A DNA stretch of 52,988 nt from Brassicibacter mesophilus (GTDB lineage Bacteria > Bacillota > Clostridia > Tissierellales > Proteiniboraceae): positions 1 to 52,988 of the forward strand of contig NZ_JBNPXI010000027.1 in assembly GCF_050433385.1 (NCBI RefSeq), given 5' to 3'. The position numbers and the translations under genes were made by a program. Within the stretch, counting starts at the first letter, position 1; each line of letters starts with the position of its first letter. Under the pieces are notes generated by a model. The model had not been told where the DNA came from. It was given only the letters and a program-made list of their open reading frames with translations, and ran no database searches. Shown here one piece after another: positions 27,521-35,130 of this stretch.

Positions 27521-29093
27521 GATAGAAAATTTAACATATTTTTATCCAAAAAGTAAAGAATCTTCTCTGAAAAATATTAATCTTATAATTAATGAAGGTG
27601 AATTTGTACTTGTTCTCGGAAAATCAGGATCAGGAAAATCAACACTAGCTAGGGTGTTTAATGGAATAGTACCTCGATTTTATGGAGGAAGTATTTGTGG
27701 GAAAATAGATCAAGAGCAGGATATTGGTATGGTATTTCAAGATCCCGAAGCACAGCTAGTTATGAACAAAGTAGAAAGTGAGATAGCATTTGGTCTTGAA
27801 AATATGGGGATAGAGCGTTCTGAAATGAAAAAAAGGGTTCTTGAAACACTTAATTTTTTAAACATAAGTGACATCAAGCATCATAAGACTTATGAGCTTT
27901 CAGGAGGACAAAAACAGAAGGTTGCTATAGGTAGTACGATTGCAATGGGTCATAGGTTTTTAGTATTTGATGAGCCTACATCTCAGCTAGACCCAGTAGC
28001 TTCAGAGGAAATATTAAATGTAATAAAAAGGTTGAATGAAGATTTAGGATATACAATAGTTCTAATCGAGCAACGAGTAGATAGATGTATACATTTGGCT
28101 AATAGAATTATATTTATGGAAGACGGAGAAATTGTATTTGATGATGAACCAGAAAAATTTGTTTTTTGGAATAATTCTAATGCATTAGCATTTGTACCCG
28201 ACATAACAAGATATTTTGTAAAAATGGGACAGAAAGAAATTCCACTCACTGTAAAGGAAGGACGAAAAAAACTTAGTAAGTTATATTATTCTGAAATATG
28301 TATTACAAAACTAGATTCTGATAAGAATTCTATTAAAAATCTAGTTATAAATAGAAACGAAGAAGCTGTAAAAATTGAAAAGCTTTCTTATAAATATGAA
28401 AATGGAATCCAGGCATTAAAAGAAATAGATCTATCAATATATAAAGGTGAGATATTTGGAATAATGGGTGAGAATAGTGGGGGTAAAACTACTCTGCTGA
28501 AAAATATAAGTGGGATGTTGCAACCTACACAGGGAAAGGTAATGGTTAAAGGAGAAATAGGATATCTTTCACAAAATCCTAATGATTATTTATTCAATGA
28601 CACTGTGTATGAAGAACTAAAATATACTCTAGATAACAAAGGAATAAAAGATGATAGAAGAATTGAGAAAACTCTTAAAAAACTTGACATATACAAGTTT
28701 AAAGAAAAAAATCCTAGAGATTTAAGTGGAGGAGAAAGACAGAGAGTTGCTTTGGCTTCTATATTAGTTATGTCTCCAGAAATACTTATTTTAGATGAAC
28801 CTACAAGAGGATTAGATAATGAACTAAAAAAAGAACTAACACAAGCTATGTTAGATTTCAAAAGAGAGAACAAGACAGTTATTCTAGTTACCCATGACAT
28901 TGAATTTGTATCTAAATTATGTGATAGAGTATGCTTGATATTTGATGGAACTGTGGCAAAAGTAGGGTGTAAGTATGATGTTCTCACATCTGGGTTGTTC
29001 TATTCTAGTCAGATAAACAAACTTTTTACAGGATATTCAGACAAGGTTTTAACATTAGAAGATGCGTTAAGCTTAGCATGTAAAAGGGGTTAG
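27507..29093 (+). CDS. ECF transporter fused A-A' ATP-binding protein
   Basis: Two ABC domains in one 528-residue chain. Domain 1: Walker A GKSGSGKST (about 38-46), signature LSGGQKQKVAIG, Walker B FLVFDEPTSQLD. Domain 2: Walker A GENSGGKTT (about 321-329), signature LSGGERQRVALAS, Walker B ILILDEPTRGLD, and switch His in VTHD. The arrangement equals fused EcfA1-EcfA2, which powers vitamin import with the T and S proteins on either side. The ATG lies inside the end of the T gene (14-base overlap), and the S gene starts five bases after the stop, showing tight coupling. Both ATP sites look intact. Confidence 0.92.
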   Translation: MKTFKIENLTYFYPKSKESSLKNINLIINEGEFVLVLGKSGSGKSTLARVFNGIVPRFYGGSICGKIDQEQDIGMVFQDPEAQLVMNKVESEIAFGLENMGIERSEMKKRVLETLNFLNISDIKHHKTYELSGGQKQKVAIGSTIAMGHRFLVFDEPTSQLDPVASEEILNVIKRLNEDLGYTIVLIEQRVDRCIHLANRIIFMEDGEIVFDDEPEKFVFWNNSNALAFVPDITRYFVKMGQKEIPLTVKEGRKKLSKLYYSEICITKLDSDKNSIKNLVINRNEEAVKIEKLSYKYENGIQALKEIDLSIYKGEIFGIMGENSGGKTTLLKNISGMLQPTQGKVMVKGEIGYLSQNPNDYLFNDTVYEELKYTLDNKGIKDDRRIEKTLKKLDIYKFKEKNPRDLSGGERQRVALASILVMSPEILILDEPTRGLDNELKKELTQAMLDFKRENKTVILVTHDIEFVSKLCDRVCLIFDGTVAKVGCKYDVLTSGLFYSSQINKLFTGYSDKVLTLEDALSLACKRG

Positions 29094-29098
29094 TTACA

Positions 29099-29719
29099 AT
29101 GAATTATGGTTTAATATCTATTCTAGTATTGACGGGGATATTAGCTTGTATTTTTATATCTTACGAGAAAAAAGAGATTTCTATTAAAAAGATTTCTCTA
29201 ATAGCAACCTTAGCGGGGTTTGCAGGGGTATCTAGAGTTCCATTTGCAGCTATTCCCAATGTTCAACCTACTACTTTTTTAGTTATTATATCTGGATATG
29301 TATTTGGTCCGTATTTTGGATTTATAGTAGGAGCAGTTTCGGCAATCGTATCGAATGTGTTTTTAGGTCATGGTCCATGGACATTGTGGCAAATGCTAGC
29401 TTGGGGGCTTTCCGGGCTTAGTGCAGGGATATTACAGAAGATCAATAAAAATTCTTCAAGATTTTTTTTAGCTGTATATTGTTTTCTTTGGGGTTTTTTA
29501 TTTGATTATATTATGAATTTATGGCATTGGCTGTTTTTTATATATCCATTGAATTTAAAAAGCTTTATAGCTGTATATATTAATTCATTTTATTTTGATC
29601 TGTTGCATGCATTAGGCAATTTTGGGTTTGCATTTTTACTGGGAAAAGATTTTATAAATGTACTTTCTAGATTTAAAGACAGACTTACCTATACAGAGCT
29701 TCCAGACAAAGTAATCTAA
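29099..29719 (+). CDS. ECF transporter substrate-binding (S) component, CbrT-like
   Basis: A 206-residue integral membrane protein with about six helices, the usual S-component size. After helix 1 it has the segment FAGVSRVPFAAIPNVQPTTF (about 40-59), then ISGYVFGPYFGFIVGAVSAIVSN and a WTLWQMLAWGLSGLSAG segment. These resemble S components assigned to cobalamin or its precursors (CbrT/CblT group) in Firmicutes. The S protein sets substrate specificity, so with the upstream cobalamin riboswitch a corrinoid is the best guess. A precursor such as cobinamide or dimethylbenzimidazole remains possible. The ATG is five bases after the ATPase stop, with AAAAGGGG inside that gene as ribosome site. Confidence 0.75.
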   Translation: MNYGLISILVLTGILACIFISYEKKEISIKKISLIATLAGFAGVSRVPFAAIPNVQPTTFLVIISGYVFGPYFGFIVGAVSAIVSNVFLGHGPWTLWQMLAWGLSGLSAGILQKINKNSSRFFLAVYCFLWGFLFDYIMNLWHWLFFIYPLNLKSFIAVYINSFYFDLLHALGNFGFAFLLGKDFINVLSRFKDRLTYTELPDKVI

Positions 29720-29741
29720 TAATATGAGGAAAGGAGATTGT

Positions 29742-31046
29742 ATGAAAAAAACATTAGTTTTTGCGTTGATTATTGTACTTCTATTTTCAAGCATTTCATT
29801 TGCAAATGATTTAGTACCGACTATTACATATCTTAAAAGTCAAGATTTAGATGAGTGGGGAATTTTAGCACTATATGCATCAGAACAAAAACTAAATAAT
29901 TGCAGCTTAGATAAGATTAACTCAGATATCACTACTGACTATGAAGCGTATATTGTTGGAGCAGTAGCTTTAGAAAAAGATGTTGCGAGAGAAAAAAATA
30001 TAGTAAAAAATAGTCAAAGAGATGATGGGAAATTTGCAGATTATATTGATGGTACGGGGGAAGAGCTTGTCAATGCACACATATGGGGTATTATATCGTT
30101 ATATGTGGCAGGGGAAAATAGCTACGATAAAGAAGGTGCTCTTGATTGGTTAAAGGAAAATCAAAATAGTGATGGAGGTTTTCCGATTTTTGTGGGAGAC
30201 AATAATTCAAATGTTGATTTAACAGCAATGGGGGTTGTAGCATACAAAGCACTGGGACTTGATAAGGATTCAGGAGAAGTAAAATCAGCGTTAAAATACA
30301 TTGATGATAACTTGTATACTAAGGAAAGCTGTGAAAGCATCGCTTGGGCAATATTATCAAAGATCAGTGTTAAAGCAAACGTAGATAAAAAAATGTATAA
30401 CAAATTGTTAGAATATAGGTTAAATGATGGTGGCTTTAAACATATAAACACCATATCTAAGTCAAACTATATGGCAACTTGGCATGGCTTATTAGCAATG
30501 GTAGATTATAAAAATAAAATATCTATTTTTGATAAATTACATAATCTAAATAAGTTTAAAGATCTAAAGAGAGGCAATTATGCTTACGAGGAAATAATGG
30601 CACTTGTAGGTAAAGGTGCCATATCTGGATATTCTGATGATACCTTTAAGCCTCATAATCCAGTAAAAAGAAGTGAATTTGTTAAAATACTGATTTATGC
30701 ATTAAATATGGAAAAGGAAACCTCATCATATTCATCTGATTTTAAAGATTTGAAAAATCATTGGGCAGATAAAGTTGTAAAATTAGCAGTCCAAAAGGGA
30801 TTTATCAAGGGGGTGGGAAATAGAAAATTTGCACCTGATAATAATATAACAGGTGCAGAAGTGATTGCTGTAGTTATACGAGCAAAGGGATTAGAAGAGA
30901 AGGCGAAATCAATAAATGGTAGTAGCTGGTATGAAGGATATGTGAAAATAGCTAAAGAAGAGGGGTTGTTGTATAAAAACTTTGCTCCAAACAAGTATAC
31001 TACAAGAGCACAGTGTGCCGAAATAGTATATAAGTTGATCAAATAA
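29742..31046 (+). CDS. SLH-anchored single-toroid protein
   Basis: A 434-residue exported protein. The start at 29742 is preferred over an in-frame ATG 18 bases upstream because AAAGGAGA lies eight bases before it and the signal peptide (MKKTLVFALIIVLLFSSISF) then begins at residue 1. Residues about 25-260 form one alpha/alpha-toroid of the prenyltransferase-repeat/cobalamin-binding type, with NSQRDDGKFADY, ENQNSDGGFPIF, NVDLTAMGVVAYKALG and RLNDGGFKH. Residues about 270-434 hold three SLH domains (AISGYSDDTFKPHNPVKRSE; HWADKVVKLAVQKGFIKGVG; TTRAQCAEIVYKL) that hold it to the cell wall. It supplies the alpha domain of a transcobalamin-like pair; the next gene supplies the beta domain. Confidence 0.85.
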   Translation: MKKTLVFALIIVLLFSSISFANDLVPTITYLKSQDLDEWGILALYASEQKLNNCSLDKINSDITTDYEAYIVGAVALEKDVAREKNIVKNSQRDDGKFADYIDGTGEELVNAHIWGIISLYVAGENSYDKEGALDWLKENQNSDGGFPIFVGDNNSNVDLTAMGVVAYKALGLDKDSGEVKSALKYIDDNLYTKESCESIAWAILSKISVKANVDKKMYNKLLEYRLNDGGFKHINTISKSNYMATWHGLLAMVDYKNKISIFDKLHNLNKFKDLKRGNYAYEEIMALVGKGAISGYSDDTFKPHNPVKRSEFVKILIYALNMEKETSSYSSDFKDLKNHWADKVVKLAVQKGFIKGVGNRKFAPDNNITGAEVIAVVIRAKGLEEKAKSINGSSWYEGYVKIAKEEGLLYKNFAPNKYTTRAQCAEIVYKLIK

Positions 31047-31102
31047 TTGAAAGATAGCACTAACGGACAGAAAAACATCATTTTTATTTGAGGAGGATAA
31101 GT

Positions 31103-33259
31103 ATGAAAAAGAAATTACTATCGATTTTACTCATATTGTTGTTAGCAGTTCCTTCGTTTGCAGCAGCGGCAGACATTGATTATAGTGTAAAAGGCAATAT
31201 TGTTGAGATCCTAGTACAAGGAGCTAAGGATTCACCAGTAAGTATTGTAATAAGTGATAGCGGTAGGAAATATTATATTGATCAAGGGACTACTGATTCA
31301 AATGGAGAAATTACCTTTAAAACTTCTCTAGAAAAAGGTAAGAAATATAATTGTGCAGTAAATATAAACGGAGAGAAGAGTATAAAGCAAATATCTTTAG
31401 AAGATGATCAGACTATACCAGAAGAGCCAAATACAGCGTATATTTACATTAAAGGATACAAGGGTGTAATATTGACTAAGACAAAAGTGGAAATACAAGA
31501 AAATGACACAGTAATGAGTTTGACAAAAAGAGTACTAAGAGCAAATGGAATAGATTACAAAGGTAGTTCAGGATATATAGCAAGTATAGATGGGCAAGGG
31601 GAAAAAGATAAAGGACCTGGAAGTGGATGGATGTATTCTGTCAATGGAGAATTTCCTGATATAGGTGCAGATAGTGTAGATGTATATGATGGTGATTATA
31701 TAAAATGGCTATATACAGTTGACTTAGGTAAAGATATTGGTAATCCATATGAAGAAGATAACCCTATAGGACAAGCATATGATCTACTAAATGATAAAAA
31801 TGCTAGTGAAGAGGAAGTCATAGATGCGATAAATATTATACATGATGCTTTCAGAGATATAGTAAGTCAAGCTAAAACTGAAAAAGAAATAAAAAATGTA
31901 GTAAATGAAGCGGATAAAATGTACGATTCTTTATTGCAAGTATCACAAAGAATAAAGACAGAGAAGCTAGCAAAAGAAGTATCAGGAAAAAGCATAGAAA
32001 CAGTTAAAAATTTGGGGAAATTACTAGACAGGACTACCGCAGAGAAAATTGAAAAAGAAATAGACAAGGTATCACAGCAAAATATGGGATTAATATTATA
32101 TTTGACAAGCAGAATAGAAGAAAAAGCTGTTGATAAAATTATAAACGATATGATAGATACCTCACTCTATATAGAGGATAAGCTAGCAATTAACAAAGTA
32201 TCAGCTAATAAAGCTAAAGAGAAAAAAGTATCGATTCTGATGCCTGAAATAAACAAAGAAGAAATACAGATTGTACTACCATATAAATTACTGGAAAAAT
32301 CTAAGGAGAAAAATATTGATAAGATTCAACTGAATTCACACTTAACTTCTTTTAATATAACACCAAATATTTTAGGCAATAAGCTTGATAAAAAAGATCT
32401 AATACTTATAGTACGAAACGGAACTAGTGCAAAACTTGAAGGTGAAGTAGTAAGTCAAATACCAAAAGAAAGTGCAGTAATAGAGTTAGAAGCAATGCTA
32501 GGAAAAGAAAAGATTAGAGACTTTGAAGAGAATATAGAGGTAAGTATACCATATAAAGCATCGATAAATGACAGTGATGCTATAACTGTGTTTTTCATTA
32601 AAAATGATGGAAATATTGAAACTGTGGGAGGATTATATAACCCTGAAAATAAAACTGTAAAGTTCATAACAAATCATTTTAGTAAATATTTTGCAAAAGA
32701 AGCAAAAGGAAATTTCACAGACACAGTTGGCCATTGGGCAGAAAAAGAGATAAGTATTATGGCAGGAAAGGGAATAATAAACGGTAAGCAAAATAATGAA
32801 TTTGCTCCAAATGCAAACATAAGTAGAGCAGAATTCGCAGCTTTGATTTCTAGAATGCTAAAATATAAAATTGACGATACGGATAATATGCCATTTGAAG
32901 ACGTAGATAAAGCAATGTGGTATTATGAGCCAGTTTTGGCTACATATAAAAATGGTATAATTAATGGAAATAATGATGCAAAATTCAACCCAGAAGGAAA
33001 TATAACAAGACAAGAGATAGCAAAGATAATCTCTAAAGTATTAGAAAGCAAATTATATAATGGGGGAGATACAAAAGATTTAAATATATTTAATGATAAG
33101 CAAGAGGTAGCTTCTTGGGCAGAAAAAGAAGTTGCATTAGTATTAAGAGAAGGAATAATAAAGGGAGTAGAAGAAAATAGATTTGAGCCAAACAAAAATG
33201 CAACAAGAGCACAAGCTACGGTAATGCTGTACAGGCTATATCAGTTGATGTTAAAGTAA
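31103..33259 (+). CDS. SLH-anchored DUF4430 protein
   Basis: A 718-residue exported protein starting at the ATG at 31103 behind GAGGAGGA; an in-frame TTG at 31088 lies in front of the ribosome site and is rejected. Signal peptide about 1-22, an Ig-like region (about 23-105), then a DUF4430 domain (about 112-215) with AYIYIKGYKGVILTKTKVEI and the hallmark GPGSGWMYSVNGEFPDIGAD...YDGDYIKWLYTVDLG. A long helical, Lys/Glu-rich region (about 225-370) and a beta region follow. Three C-terminal SLH domains (about 545-718; VGHWAEKEISIMAGKGIING, TYKNGIINGN, EGIIKGVEENRFEPNKNATR) anchor it to the wall. It is the last gene of the locus. It probably acts with the toroid protein before it; corrinoid binding is inference. 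Confidence 0.85.
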   Translation: MKKKLLSILLILLLAVPSFAAAADIDYSVKGNIVEILVQGAKDSPVSIVISDSGRKYYIDQGTTDSNGEITFKTSLEKGKKYNCAVNINGEKSIKQISLEDDQTIPEEPNTAYIYIKGYKGVILTKTKVEIQENDTVMSLTKRVLRANGIDYKGSSGYIASIDGQGEKDKGPGSGWMYSVNGEFPDIGADSVDVYDGDYIKWLYTVDLGKDIGNPYEEDNPIGQAYDLLNDKNASEEEVIDAINIIHDAFRDIVSQAKTEKEIKNVVNEADKMYDSLLQVSQRIKTEKLAKEVSGKSIETVKNLGKLLDRTTAEKIEKEIDKVSQQNMGLILYLTSRIEEKAVDKIINDMIDTSLYIEDKLAINKVSANKAKEKKVSILMPEINKEEIQIVLPYKLLEKSKEKNIDKIQLNSHLTSFNITPNILGNKLDKKDLILIVRNGTSAKLEGEVVSQIPKESAVIELEAMLGKEKIRDFEENIEVSIPYKASINDSDAITVFFIKNDGNIETVGGLYNPENKTVKFITNHFSKYFAKEAKGNFTDTVGHWAEKEISIMAGKGIINGKQNNEFAPNANISRAEFAALISRMLKYKIDDTDNMPFEDVDKAMWYYEPVLATYKNGIINGNNDAKFNPEGNITRQEIAKIISKVLESKLYNGGDTKDLNIFNDKQEVASWAEKEVALVLREGIIKGVEENRFEPNKNATRAQATVMLYRLYQLMLK

Positions 33260-33288
33260 ATAGTTAGAGTTTTAAGATGTTGTTGTAT

Positions 33289-33322
33289 AGGAGTATAGCA
33301 GTTATGCTATACTCCTTACTTT
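33289..33322 (+). terminator. Terminator at the end of the corrinoid locus
   Basis: AGGAGTATAGCA pairs perfectly with TGCTATACTCCT around a four-base loop, followed by TACTTTA. It also lies at the 3' end of the convergent small Cys/Tyr-rich gene and may serve both strands. Confidence 0.85.
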
Positions 33323-33338
33323 ACAATGTGGGGAAATT

Positions 33339-33542
33339 CTAGTATCTCCACCAAGGACCGTATCCAGGTCTATAGCCATACCTAGGGCAGTATCCATATC
33401 CAGAGCCATACCCCGTACTTGGGCAATAACCACACCTTGGGCAAGAATATCTATGTCTATATCCACATCTTGGACACAGATATTCTTGATCATCTATATT
33501 TTGAATTTCATAATTATAATCGTAATTGTAGTCATGGTTCAT
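33339..33542 (-). CDS. Small Cys/Tyr/Gly-rich protein, coat-like
   Basis: A 67-residue protein with the spaced motif CPRCGY repeated (residues about 23-28 and 34-39), followed by Gly/Tyr-rich sequence (TGYGSGYGYCPRYGYRPGYG) and an N-terminal Asn/Asp/Tyr stretch. Such composition is common in small spore-coat or surface proteins; the paired CxxC motifs might instead bind a metal. The ATG at 33542 has GAGGAGGTG upstream, a strong site that supports this frame over the overlapping opposite-strand ones. A sequence matching the sporulation -10 element CATANNNTA lies 43 bases upstream. Coat-type genes follow at 34524-34993, which fits a spore role, but the function is not shown. Confidence 0.75.
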   Translation of the reverse strand: MNHDYNYDYNYEIQNIDDQEYLCPRCGYRHRYSCPRCGYCPSTGYGSGYGYCPRYGYRPGYGPWWRY

Positions 33543-33585
33543 AAGAACACCTCCTCGTACTTTTTTTCATGTCCTTTTGCACTAC

Positions 33586-33594
33586 TAATGTATG
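33586..33594 (-). promoter_or_regulatory. Candidate sporulation-sigma -10 element
   Basis: CATACATTA on the minus strand fits the CATANNNTA consensus of sigma-E/sigma-K promoters. It lies about 43 bases upstream of the start of the small Cys/Tyr-rich gene. The -35 match is not convincing. Confidence 0.3.
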
Positions 33595-33742
33595 TTGTAC
33601 ACTTTTTGTTGACACTTATTTATAAAAATTTTATACAAATCAACAAGATATGCAAAAAAATATAATTTATATATGGACTAGTTCTCAAAAAATGATAAAC
33701 TATAGTAGTATGTTAGACTTATTCATAAGGAGATGGACTAGA

Positions 33743-34048
33743 TTGATTGAAAAATTTGCGGTTAATTTTACAAGTGGAGAGCTAGCTATGGCAGTATACG
33801 TTATTATTTTAAGTATCATTGGATTTATTATGATGGGAATAGATAAAACTAAGGCTAAGAATGGCGATTGGCGAGTACGAGAAGCAACATTAATGACTAT
33901 TGCTTTTCTTGGAGGAGCTATAGGCGTGCTATGTGGAATGCTGATTTTTAAGCATAAGATTAATAAAAGTAAATTTAGACTTGGAATTCCATTGTTATAT
34001 CTACTTAATAGAGCTATAGAAATAGTAATAGCTTCATATTTAGGATAA
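33743..34048 (+). CDS. DUF1294 family membrane protein
   Basis: A 101-residue small membrane protein of the DUF1294 family. The family core is present: MGIDKTKAKNGDWRVREATL, then a GGAIGVLCGMLIFKHK segment and a final hydrophobic helix; three or so helices in all. Its function is unknown. I choose the TTG at 33743 because AAGGAGAT lies eight bases before it and the product then has family length; the frame is open further back to 33650 but without a ribosome site, and an ATG at 33788 is also possible. A terminator follows immediately. Confidence 0.75.
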   Translation: MIEKFAVNFTSGELAMAVYVIILSIIGFIMMGIDKTKAKNGDWRVREATLMTIAFLGGAIGVLCGMLIFKHKINKSKFRLGIPLLYLLNRAIEIVIASYLG

Positions 34049-34052
34049 ATAG

Positions 34053-34075
34053 TAGCGGCCAGTTGATGGCCGCTA
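34053..34075 (+). terminator. Bidirectional terminator
   Basis: TAGCGGCCA pairs perfectly with TGGCCGCTA around a five-base loop. It lies between the convergent DUF1294 and UPF0180 genes. The flanking T tract is short on the plus strand. Confidence 0.75.
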
Positions 34076-34077
34076 TA

Positions 34078-34338
34078 TTAATATCTTCCTCTCAAAATAT
34101 TATAAACCTCTTCTGGGGTTTTATTTTTTGCTTCAATTATTGGAGCACCTGTTCTATAATCTTTACCAGTATTTAAATCAATGTTATTTTTATCTGATAT
34201 AACTATCCCATCATAATCAAAGGATGTAATATTGTTTAAGTTTTCATTCTTATACAATTTGTGTACATCATATCCTGATTTTTCTAAAAAATCAATATGA
34301 GATGTTAAAGTATTTTCAACTACAATTTTTCTATTCAT
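34078..34338 (-). CDS. UPF0180 (YkuS-like) family protein
   Basis: An 86-residue protein resembling the UPF0180/YkuS family: VENTLTSHIDFLEKSGYDVH at the front, YDGIVISD in the middle and GAPIIEAKNKTPEEVYNIL at the end. Such proteins are small, soluble alpha/beta proteins of unknown role in Firmicutes. TGGAGGTGAAG lies directly before the ATG. It is monocistronic and shares a terminator with the convergent DUF1294 gene. No regulatory signal was seen. Confidence 0.75.
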   Translation of the reverse strand: MNRKIVVENTLTSHIDFLEKSGYDVHKLYKNENLNNITSFDYDGIVISDKNNIDLNTGKDYRTGAPIIEAKNKTPEEVYNILRGRY

Positions 34339-34523
34339 AGCTTCACCTCCATTTCATATATTTAGTATCTCCATTTTGAACTAGAATAATTTAATATGAG
34401 AAAACATAGTTTCTAGATACCAATAAATGTAATAAAATTACTTAAAATGATTGAAATTTTTATAATAAAACTAGGGATTTTGAGAGAAAATATTAAAGAT
34501 TATAAAAGAAAGGAGAGTTTTTT

Positions 34524-34730
34524 ATGACTTTACAAAACCCATTAAATTTAAATCAAATTAATCAAATGGAGCTTCAAAATTTGAGAGAAATTGTTGGCAG
34601 TCACAAACTGATGGCAACAAAATTGAGCGAATATGCAAATCAGTGCCAAGACCAACAAATTAAGCAAATGTTTACACAAGCAGCACAATCAGCTAAAACT
34701 ACTGCACAAAATCTTACTCAATCATTATAA
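34524..34730 (+). CDS. Small Gln/Asn-rich protein paired with a CotF-like protein
   Basis: A 68-residue, fully helical-looking protein rich in Gln, Asn, Leu and Ala (LNQINQMELQNLREIVGSHK, then a second helix near QQIKQMFTQAAQSAKTTAQN). It resembles the small partner often found before CotF-domain spore coat proteins. AAAGGAGAG precedes the ATG, and the CotF-like gene follows after 14 bases, so the two are co-transcribed. A spore coat or spore-associated role is likely but not shown. No membrane segment or signal peptide. Confidence 0.75.
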   Translation: MTLQNPLNLNQINQMELQNLREIVGSHKLMATKLSEYANQCQDQQIKQMFTQAAQSAKTTAQNLTQSL

Positions 34731-34744
34731 AAGGAGGGTTAATT

Positions 34745-34993
34745 ATGCAAGAGAGAGATATGGTAAATGATGTTTTAACAATGACAAAAGCTAGTATGGG
34801 CAGCTATGAAGTAGCAATTGGATGTTGTTCTAATCAACAGCTTAGAAGCGCTTTACAAAAACTAAGAGATGAAGCAGAGCAGTTCCAATATCAGTTATAC
34901 CAAATAGCTGAGCAAAAAGGGTATTATACACCTGCACAGCAAGCTAGTCAACAGGAAATAACACAACTTAAAAATCAACTTAGTCAGAGCTAA
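34745..34993 (+). CDS. CotF-family spore coat protein
   Basis: An 82-residue protein matching the CotF coat domain: ERDMVNDVLTMTKASMGSYE at residues 3-22, helix-breaking CCSNQQLR (about 27-34) and LQKLRDEAEQFQYQLYQIAEQKGYY (about 36-60, cited by its ends LQKLRDE and EQKGYY). It is a four-helix ferritin-like type with a Gln-rich tail. AAAGGAGGG lies before the ATG. Second gene of a two-gene operon with the small Gln-rich protein, ended by a strong terminator. Supports a spore-forming host. Confidence 0.85.
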   Translation: MQERDMVNDVLTMTKASMGSYEVAIGCCSNQQLRSALQKLRDEAEQFQYQLYQIAEQKGYYTPAQQASQQEITQLKNQLSQS

Positions 34994-35024
34994 AAAAGTG
35001 GCGAATTTTTTCGCCACTTTTTTT
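34992..35024 (+). terminator. Strong intrinsic terminator after the CotF-like gene
   Basis: GTGGCGAA (34998-35005) pairs perfectly with TTCGCCAC (35010-35017), preceded by A6 and followed by T7, so it works on either strand. Confidence 0.95.
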
Positions 35025-35130
35025 ATAACTCATAGGAAAATCTTAGCTTTCCTTAATATAAACTTTTCGTTATATGGGCTTCAATAAAAGGTTCCTTAAA
35101 TAATAAATTAATGCTTCTATAAAAGCCTTT

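Noticed and set aside
33453..33665. Plus-strand hydrophobic frame
   Set aside because: It is antisense to the Cys/Tyr-rich gene, which has a strong ribosome site; hydrophobicity comes from the opposite strand of Asn/Tyr codons.
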